Source of the DNA: Pseudomonadales bacterium
Lineage (GTDB): Bacteria > Pseudomonadota > Gammaproteobacteria > Pseudomonadales > Azotimanducaceae
Assembly (NCBI GenBank): GCA_022825925.1
Contig: JAJDVW010000068.1
Span: 1 to 58,549, forward strand
Direction of reading: 5' to 3'
Length of the DNA: 58,549 nucleotides
Shown here: positions 52,656 to 58,549 of the stretch, piece after piece
Layout of the letters: each line of letters starts with the position of its first letter
Position numbering within the stretch: position 1 is the stretch's first letter
The notes under the pieces: generated by a model
What the model was told of the DNA's origin: nothing
The model's database searches: none
Seen by the model: only the letters and a program-made list of their open reading frames with translations
Translations under genes and position numbers: made by a program

Positions 52656-54863
52656 GTGCTGACCGACGAAAGAACTCTGAAACCCGGCCTGTTCCCTTTG
52701 CCGGATGTCCGCGTCGCCCGGAACATCCTGATACCTGGATTCCGAGCGGCTACCACCATCCGGGGCGCTTTCGGCTGGTTCACCGCAGGCTGGATCCAAC
52801 AGCTCGCCCCGGGGTTGGCCGTCTACTTAACTCGCGACGATACCGAGCCGATGGAATTCACGGTCGCGCCAGCCCTGTTCCCTGCCGAACGACGCGCCGT
52901 AGAGCGCGGCGCTCAAATGACGGAAGAAGAGGCAGCCCAGCTCGTGGCGGACGTCTTTGTAGAGGGACGCGTCGACGCCGGACCGCTCGCCCGTCATGCG
53001 CTCGACTGCCTGTCGTGGATGATCGCCTCGGACTCCCTTCAGTTGCGTATCGCGGTACCGACGCCCGAGTCCAACTACCATCCCAAGCTCTGGCTCTTCG
53101 ACGATGGCGAGAATCAGGTTCTTGCGCGCGGGTCCGGCAACGCAACAGGCAAAGGGGTGGCCGCCGGCGTCGAGCATCTCGACGTGGACGTCTCTTGGCA
53201 GCGCGACAGCCGCGTGCCAGCCGGCATAGCCATGCTAGACAACTGGTCCACCGGCCGCAGTCCCGGAATCACGAGGGTCTTCGATCTCCCCGAGGCCGTC
53301 GCCCGGCAGATCATCCAGACCGCCCCCGAGAACGCGCCACCCCCGGGCGAATACGATGCTCTCGCCATCCGGAACCGGGCCGTGCTTCGGCGGGCGGCGC
53401 CTCCGCCGCCGCACCGGCTCCGAATACCAGACCACCTGGAGTGGCGCACCGGTCGGTACGCCCATCAGGGCGATGCGGTCGAGGCCTGGGAGCAGGGCGA
53501 CCCTCGAGAGAGAGGGGTAGTCGCGATGGCAACGGGCGCTGGCAAGACCCTTACGGCGTTGATCTGCGCCAGCCGATGTCAGGACCGACTAACGAACCAG
53601 CCGTTCCTGATCGTGGTTTCGGCACCGTCCGTTCCTCTCATCATGCAGTGGGAGGAAGAGGTGAGGAAGTTCGGCGTGAGCCCGATCACTCCGACTCTCG
53701 GGTCCAGAGCTGACACGAAGCTCACAAGCCTCTTTCGCGCACTTCGAGGCGGAGGCACACATGTTGCGATCGTCACCAACAACATGTTGTGCGACTCAGC
53801 CTTTCAGGCAACCGTCAAACAGAAGCTACAGACGAGGAACGGCCCCATCCCGACACTCCTGATCGCGGACGAGGCCCATACGCTCGGCGCGGAGTCGTTC
53901 ATCCGGAACAAACCATCCTTCTTCGACAAACGCCTTGCGCTCTCTGCGACGCCAGAACGTCAATACGACCCGGACGGGACGGAAGAGATATTCGAGTTTT
54001 TCGGCCCTACGGTGTACGAATTCGGCCTCGACCGTGCCATCGGATTCTGTCTCGTCCCGTACCGTTACTACGTCCACGCCTGCACGCTCGATGGCGAAGA
54101 GCTCGCCGAGTTCGAGGCGCTCTCTCGGCGAATCGGGGCCGCTATGGCCGCCGAATCAGACGAGGGCGAAGACTCACCCCTCGCGCTCCTCATCGCCCGG
54201 CGCCGAATCATAGAGACAGCGACCAGTAAGCTCGATCTTCTGCGCGCCGTCCTTCGTCGCCGACGACCAAGGGATCTCGCCCACGCGCTGATCTATGCCT
54301 CCGCCAAGAACCCCGAACAGTTCGACAGGATCGGCTCGCTGCTAACTGAGCTTGAGGTGAAGTGGGCCCCCGTGACGCAGGAGACAACCAGGAACCCGAA
54401 GGGTCTTACGCAGATACTGGACTCCTTCGGCAAGGGCGCCATCCAAGTGCTGCTGGCAAAAAAGGTCCTCGACGAAGGAGTCGACATTCCAACGATCCGC
54501 GAGGCCTTCATCATCGCCTCGTCCACCGTCGAGCGCGAATGGGTGCAGAGGAGAGGCCGAGTTCTGCGCATGCACCCGGGCAAACCGTGGGCCGTCGTTC
54601 ACGATTTCCTTGCGCTCCCGCCGCCCCTTTGGTTTCGCCGCGGGCCGAACCCGTCCGTGGTAGGTATCGTTAGAACTGAGTTCGGTCGCGCGCAAGCGTT
54701 CGGGCGACACGCGCAGAACGTTGTCGGCCAAGACGGCCTAGACTCGGACCTATCCCAACTGAGCGAGGCGTTCTGGCCGAGATCGTCCGTAGCCGCGGCA
54801 CAACTAGACAATCCCGGCGACCTTAGAGTGGCCAGTGCAACACCAGGAGGAAAGCTATGGTGA
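52656..54863 (+). CDS. PLD-nuclease/DEAH helicase
   Basis: A 735-residue protein combining a phospholipase-D-type domain and an SF2 helicase. The HKD-like motif is YHPKLWLFDD with GSGNATGK (142-165). The helicase has motif I MATGAGKT (291-298), II ADEAHTL, III SATPERQ and VI EWVQRRGRVLR. It resembles the family annotated as the DNA phosphorothioation system restriction enzyme, thought to cut unmodified DNA. Only one HKD half is obvious, so dimerisation would be needed for cleavage. GTG 52656 follows the previous stop by two bases. Confidence 0.78.
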   Translation: MLTDERTLKPGLFPLPDVRVARNILIPGFRAATTIRGAFGWFTAGWIQQLAPGLAVYLTRDDTEPMEFTVAPALFPAERRAVERGAQMTEEEAAQLVADVFVEGRVDAGPLARHALDCLSWMIASDSLQLRIAVPTPESNYHPKLWLFDDGENQVLARGSGNATGKGVAAGVEHLDVDVSWQRDSRVPAGIAMLDNWSTGRSPGITRVFDLPEAVARQIIQTAPENAPPPGEYDALAIRNRAVLRRAAPPPPHRLRIPDHLEWRTGRYAHQGDAVEAWEQGDPRERGVVAMATGAGKTLTALICASRCQDRLTNQPFLIVVSAPSVPLIMQWEEEVRKFGVSPITPTLGSRADTKLTSLFRALRGGGTHVAIVTNNMLCDSAFQATVKQKLQTRNGPIPTLLIADEAHTLGAESFIRNKPSFFDKRLALSATPERQYDPDGTEEIFEFFGPTVYEFGLDRAIGFCLVPYRYYVHACTLDGEELAEFEALSRRIGAAMAAESDEGEDSPLALLIARRRIIETATSKLDLLRAVLRRRRPRDLAHALIYASAKNPEQFDRIGSLLTELEVKWAPVTQETTRNPKGLTQILDSFGKGAIQVLLAKKVLDEGVDIPTIREAFIIASSTVEREWVQRRGRVLRMHPGKPWAVVHDFLALPPPLWFRRGPNPSVVGIVRTEFGRAQAFGRHAQNVVGQDGLDSDLSQLSEAFWPRSSVAAAQLDNPGDLRVASATPGGKLW

Positions 54864-55072
54864 GCAACTTCGAGCGGATTCTCGCCGAGATCAGGAAGGA
54901 GGCCGGCCAGATCGCACCGAGCTACCGGCTCGCCCCCGAGTCGGTCGTGAACCTAATCATGGACATAGTCGACTTGGAGGATCAGCACCGGGTCAAGGCT
55001 CAGCATGGCATCAACAGAAAGATTCGGCAGATGATCGAGACCGCAGCCGTTCAGGGCTCGGAGGTTCGCTAG
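54857..55072 (+). CDS. DNA-modification-system small protein
   Basis: A 71-residue, mostly helical protein (NFERILAEIRKEA, ESVVNLIMDIVDLEDQHR, IRQMIETAA). It matches in size and style the small proteins annotated as associated with DNA modification systems, always encoded next to a DndD-like ATPase. It overlaps the helicase gene by 7 bases and abuts the ATPase gene exactly. Probably an adaptor or a subunit of the DndD-like complex. Confidence 0.65.
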   Translation: MVSNFERILAEIRKEAGQIAPSYRLAPESVVNLIMDIVDLEDQHRVKAQHGINRKIRQMIETAAVQGSEVR

Positions 55073-57319
55073 ATGCTCCTCATTCGACGAATCGAGATCA
55101 CCAACTTCGCTTGCTTCGACCAAATCGAGATCCGGCCGTCAGCAAACCCCGAAAAGCCCCTGACCGTCATTCGGGCAGAGAACGGATCGGGCAAGACCAC
55201 CCTTCTTCGCGCGATCCGCTGGGGCATGTATGGTGAGCAAGGGCTTCCCGGTAACCCCGGCAGCTTCTCTCTCCATCCGGCCGCATGGCAACCGGACTCT
55301 CACGGCATCGAGACCAAGGTCTCCATCCTGTTCGAGACCGACGGATCGAGCCGCGTCCACCTCGAAGGCAACCCGACCAACATCGAATACGAGCTGCGCC
55401 GGGCTGTGACGACGATCCACAGGGAGCCAAGCACCAAGGGCGATCCGGACTTTCAGCGTGTCCACGAGGACCCGCAGCTTCTGGAGAGGGAACCCGACGG
55501 CTCCTGGGTTCCCAACGTACACGGCGTTGGGCGCGTGATCGAGGAACTGCTGCCCTGGAGCCTGCGGGACTTTTTCGTCATGGATGCCGACGAAGCTGCG
55601 GACTTCGTCGGGGGAAGCGAAAACAAGGAGATCCAGCGCCACGAGGTCATCGGCAAGACTTCGTACGCGGTTCGAGCCCTATTGGGTCTTGAAGTTTTCG
55701 ATGGCGCCGCCGGGCGCGTCGCAACACTACGCCGAGATTTCGAACGGGCTGCGACCAAGGCCACCCGCAACGCCGAGTTGGCCGGAAAGCAGGAGGAATT
55801 GGATCATGTCCGAGGCAAGCTAGACGAGATCGAGGACCGACTCGAGCGAAACCGCCATGAGAGGGCCGACACCGACGAGCGCTTGGCCCAAGCACGCGGC
55901 CGGCTGGAAGCTCTCATCGGCAGCCTCGGCGCCCACGATGCGCTGCGAGAACGTCTGGCCGACAACGAGCAGAACACCCGGAGGGCCCAGGAGGAACGGC
56001 GCGGCGCCGTCCGAGAACTCTCCAGCGACCTCACCCGAGTCGAAATGCTTGCCTCGCTCGCTGCGCGAGAGGTCCGATTTGTCGAGCAACTTCTGCAGCC
56101 GCTCTATGACGATGGTTCCATCCCGGTTCGACATCTGCCCTTCGTCAAACGACTACTTGAAACCGGCACGTGCGTCTGCGGCCAGGACCTCACCCTGCCA
56201 AGCGATCACGCCAGCCACATCCGGGACGTGATCGACCGTTCGACCGAACAGAAGGACCACGCGGATCACCTCGCCGAGGCGCTGGATGCGGCGACTGCCT
56301 TGGGTCGAGACGCCGCTGGCAAGGAGTGGGGGGACCGCACGGACGATCACGCGAAGGCTGTTGCGGTCCTCGACGAAGAGATCAACAACCTGACACGGAC
56401 GCGCCTCGACATCGACTCGCAGCTCGACAACATCGACGACGACGAAGTGGAGAACGCCCGGGGACGCATCGGCATGCTAGAGCAGAGCCTAAGCAAGATT
56501 GATCGCGAAATAGCGAGCGACCAAGAGGCGCGGGAGCAATTCGGGAAGGACTCGAACAAGCTGGAAGGCGACATACGCGCCGCGCGGCGACAGGAAGCGC
56601 AGGCCCGGGACTTGGAGCGCTACGAAGAGACCGCAGCCATGCTCGTTCAGGTACTTCGGCAGGCCTACGCTCGCATACAGGACGAGCAGGTGCGCGAACT
56701 GGATGCCGAGATGAATTCCCTGTTCGCAAGCATGGCTGCGAACGTGTTCGACGACGAAGCTGTCGAGGACAATCAGCACAAGGCGACGCTCAGGATGATC
56801 GCGAAAGTCGGACTCCGGCCCTTGGAAGACACATCGGCGGAATACGAGATATTCGCGCACAACAGCCGCGGCAGGTCGATGCCACCGACCGAAATCAACG
56901 GGGCGTCGCGCAGAATCCTGGCGCTCTCGTTCGTGCTCGGTCTCTGCAAGGTCAGCCGCACCGTCGCTCCCCTCATTGCAGACTCATTGCTGAACTTCAC
57001 GTCCGGCTCCGTTCGCACAAACACCTTGCGGATAACTGCCGAAACAGCGAGCCAGCCCATACTGCTCCTGACGGGTTCGGACATGGAGTCGCAGAACGAG
57101 ATCGACCTCGTTGATCGCCACGCGGGCGCCACCTACACGCTGACGGGTCAGTGGCAGCACGTCGACCAAGGCGGCGACGTGGTTCGCCTGACCGACAACC
57201 GCCAAGTTTCGTTGCTTTGTGGCTGCGGGCCGCGCGAGTACTGCGACATCTGCGAACGTCTAGGCCAAGCCCAGGACGACCGGTGGACCCGACGCCAAGA
57301 ATCGGAGGCACCGCAATGA
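55073..57319 (+). CDS. DndD-like SMC-type ATPase with Cys clusters
   Basis: A 748-residue RecF/SMC-like ATPase. Walker A is AENGSGKTT (35-43). Long coiled coils (about 225-345 and 425-545) flank a CxC hinge (GTCVCGQDL, C367 and C369) resembling a zinc hook. The ABC signature region is INGASRRILALSF (608-620), with APLIADSLLNF as Walker B. The C-terminus adds LLCGCGPREYCDICERLG (Cys 716, 718, 724 and 727), a likely zinc site not typical of DndD. DndD drives backbone-sulfur insertion by ATP-dependent DNA remodelling. It shares an ATGA junction with the last gene. Confidence 0.8.
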   Translation: MLLIRRIEITNFACFDQIEIRPSANPEKPLTVIRAENGSGKTTLLRAIRWGMYGEQGLPGNPGSFSLHPAAWQPDSHGIETKVSILFETDGSSRVHLEGNPTNIEYELRRAVTTIHREPSTKGDPDFQRVHEDPQLLEREPDGSWVPNVHGVGRVIEELLPWSLRDFFVMDADEAADFVGGSENKEIQRHEVIGKTSYAVRALLGLEVFDGAAGRVATLRRDFERAATKATRNAELAGKQEELDHVRGKLDEIEDRLERNRHERADTDERLAQARGRLEALIGSLGAHDALRERLADNEQNTRRAQEERRGAVRELSSDLTRVEMLASLAAREVRFVEQLLQPLYDDGSIPVRHLPFVKRLLETGTCVCGQDLTLPSDHASHIRDVIDRSTEQKDHADHLAEALDAATALGRDAAGKEWGDRTDDHAKAVAVLDEEINNLTRTRLDIDSQLDNIDDDEVENARGRIGMLEQSLSKIDREIASDQEAREQFGKDSNKLEGDIRAARRQEAQARDLERYEETAAMLVQVLRQAYARIQDEQVRELDAEMNSLFASMAANVFDDEAVEDNQHKATLRMIAKVGLRPLEDTSAEYEIFAHNSRGRSMPPTEINGASRRILALSFVLGLCKVSRTVAPLIADSLLNFTSGSVRTNTLRITAETASQPILLLTGSDMESQNEIDLVDRHAGATYTLTGQWQHVDQGGDVVRLTDNRQVSLLCGCGPREYCDICERLGQAQDDRWTRRQESEAPQ

Positions 57320-57804
57320 GCGAGTTCTTCTCAGACTTGTTTCGCCGAACGAGCCACGGCCTCGTGCTGCCCCGAGAAGACGAAGACGCCATCAGTCGTT
57401 ATGTGGCGATGCACGCCGGCGACCGTACGAACGTCGAGAGCCGTCCGTTCCCCAGGCAAGTGGACTTCTGGGCCTTTTGCATCGCGACCGCACTGGCGTT
57501 GAAGCTCGAACCTCGGGACGGCTCACTGTCCAGTTGGGGCAAGAACTTCATCTACACCAATCAGGGCATCATCGACAACGACCTCGCGTCCCTGCTTGCC
57601 ATCGTCGCCGTAGCCAAGATCGGTCTGGACGATCCAAGCGTGACGGAAAGCCGACGGATCATCGAACTGGCAAACCGTCTTGCTGCCGCCGGTTGCCCCG
57701 AAGTGCTCCGCAAGCTGCAGAACAGCCCTCTTCGAACGACTCCCCTGGATCAAGCGTTGGAGTTCGCTCGCTCGCTACAGGAACAGGTCTGCGACGATAG
57801 CTGA
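57316..57804 (+). CDS. Terminal operon protein, DndE-position
   Basis: A 162-residue helical protein occupying the position of DndE at the end of the cluster. It lacks the Lys-rich features of DndE that I know, and PFPRQVDFWAFCIATALAL with later TNQGIIDNDLASLLAIVAVAK is distinctive. I cannot assign it with confidence: it may be a divergent DndE-type DNA-binding subunit or unrelated. The 4-base overlap with the DndD-like gene shows that the two are co-translated. Confidence 0.5.
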   Translation: MSEFFSDLFRRTSHGLVLPREDEDAISRYVAMHAGDRTNVESRPFPRQVDFWAFCIATALALKLEPRDGSLSSWGKNFIYTNQGIIDNDLASLLAIVAVAKIGLDDPSVTESRRIIELANRLAAAGCPEVLRKLQNSPLRTTPLDQALEFARSLQEQVCDDS

Positions 57805-57823
57805 ATTCACTCACCCGACTCAG

Positions 57824-57858
57824 GAGCCGCTGTTGTCCTCGGGCTATTGCAGCGGCTC
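57824..57858. terminator. Hairpin closing the operon
   Basis: A nine-base perfect inverted repeat, GAGCCGCTG...CAGCGGCTC with a 17-base loop, 20 bases after the last stop codon. It lacks a run of T, so it is either a weak intrinsic terminator or a transcript-stabilising hairpin. No other gene is visible up to 57960. Confidence 0.4.
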
Positions 57859-57959
57859 TTGAAGACATGGAGGGGCTGTGGGGGCGACCGGAGAATGGCG
57901 ATGAGCAGGGTCTCTGCGCCTTGACGCTGGAGTGCAGGCAGACTCGATGACGGCGCCCC

Positions 57960-58450
57960 CTACGACTCGGCCGCAGGCGTGGTGATCGCCTCCGCCAATG
58001 GGTGGAGACGACTCCTGAGGGCGGTCGCTAGTACGTCGTCCTTGGCTGCACGCACCACGACCATCTGCTCGTAATCGCGCGTCGAGGCGCACCTGAGCAT
58101 CTTGCTTATCGTACCGAGATCCCTGGTTTCGCGGAGCGGATATCTCGCGAGCAGCGCATCAAAGTCGCCGTCGGCGAGGAGGCGGCGGAACTCGGCAAGC
58201 TCGTCGGGGAGGGTGGACGGAACGTGGAGGTCGATGGTGGGGCCGGTCCCCGTCAGGATCGCGCTCCAGTCCGGCAGCTGGCCGAGGACGCGGTCGCGAA
58301 CACGCCGCTCACACCTGCGCGCGGCCATGCGGTGGACGACATCTTCCGGTGCAAGGGTGGCGAGGGCGGCGCCCTTCGCGGACTGGGCTAGATCCTCGGC
58401 GTCGAGCCCTAGCCCGGATCGCTCACCGAAGGAGTGGAAGAAGGCTGCCT
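57960..58450 (-). pseudogene. AAA ATPase C-terminal remnant cut by IS
   Basis: An open minus-strand frame without a natural start. It reads FFHSFGERSGLGLDAEDLA and later RYPLRETRDLGTISKML and STRDYEQMVV. This is the C-terminal end seen in AAA-type ATP-binding proteins of the overcoming-lysogenisation style (pattern RYPVRET...R-x-x-YE). The frame is interrupted on its 5' side at about 58450, where an insertion-sequence end begins, so the ATPase core is outside the window or lost. The first Met gives a 122-residue ORF. Confidence 0.55.
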
Positions 58451-58549
58451 CCTATGGCATAAAGGTTGTGAGATCAATCGTTTACGCCAGACGAAGAGGA
58501 AGCAGCCTTGGACGCACAGTGTAACGACACGCAGCTTGAGTTTCAGCCC
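58451..58549 (+). mobile_element. Left end of IS1380-family element
   Basis: A transposase frame begins at TTG 58508 and reads DAQCNDTQLEFQP, the typical opening of IS1380-family transposases. Upstream, CCTATGGCATAAAGG at 58451 starts like IS1380 terminal repeats, which begin CCTA. Only 99 bases are in the window, so the right end, target duplication and intactness cannot be checked. The element interrupts the neighbouring ATPase gene. Confidence 0.6.

Noticed and set aside
1..58549. CRISPR array or tRNA/rRNA genes
   Set aside because: I scanned for regularly spaced repeats and T-loop/anticodon-like patterns on both strands and saw none; short direct repeats present are from coding bias.

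Overview
The window reads as a chromosomal segment of a high-GC gammaproteobacterium, probably uncultured. The order lptD-surA-pdxA-rsmA-apaG-apaH with a divergent amgK-murU pair is a gammaproteobacterial hallmark. The GC-rich codon use, BCCT transporter, D-aminoacylase-type and enolase-superfamily enzymes and many toxin-antitoxin modules suggest a large, environmental or symbiont-like genome (inference). All calls come from reading the sequence; no database search was run.

Layout. (1) 1-6.3 kb is a decayed integrative element: two tandem tyrosine recombinases (the first frameshifted), a HEPN-like protein, a frameshifted and 3'-truncated MmeI-like restriction-methylase, and an intact higBA pair. 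(2) 6.4-22 kb is core: the minus-strand lptD-surA-pdxA-rsmA-apaG-apaH operon, then plus-strand amgK-murU, rpe-gph, trpE, a BacNav-type channel with a calcium-channel-like filter, and a very large secreted beta-propeller/amidohydrolase. (3) 22-36 kb is mixed metabolism and small modules: AAC(3)-like acetyltransferase, BCCT carrier, P-loop kinase, MOSC, SnoaL-like and thioesterase-like proteins, MntA-HepT, NYN nuclease, MLE-like enzyme, D-aminoacylase plus a 37-residue membrane peptide, a PIN toxin with partner, nucleoside hydrolase, and two broken FAD oxidoreductases.

(4) 36.1-41.4 kb is a two-gene module: a DUF4143-type AAA ATPase translationally coupled to a 1340-residue NACHT/STAND-like NTPase ending in a PD-(D/E)XK nuclease motif, with a perfect palindrome at its promoter. 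(5) 41.5-42.6 kb is a graveyard of small modules: an antitoxin-like ORF, HicB and RelB ORFs that have lost ATG starts, a YafQ toxin with two frameshifts and an integrase scrap.

(6) 42.96-57.8 kb is the most interesting part, a compact 11-gene plus-strand operon related to DNA phosphorothioation. It contains a DndC-like PAPS-reductase-fold protein, a DndA/IscS-like cysteine desulfurase, a GHKL ATPase, two unrecognised proteins, a phosphorothioation-associated methyltransferase-like protein, a sigma-region-4/alpha-CTD-like DNA-binding protein, a PLD plus DEAH helicase, a 71-residue associated protein, a DndD-like SMC ATPase with an extra Cys cluster, and a terminal 162-residue protein. No DndB or DptFGH homologue is visible. 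The likely logic is sulfur mobilisation (desulfurase), insertion into DNA (DndC/DndD-like), and sensing or restriction (helicase-nuclease, GHKL ATPase). (7) After a terminator-like hairpin, 57.96-58.5 kb holds the 3' part of an AAA-ATPase gene cut by what looks like an IS1380-family element whose transposase runs off the window.
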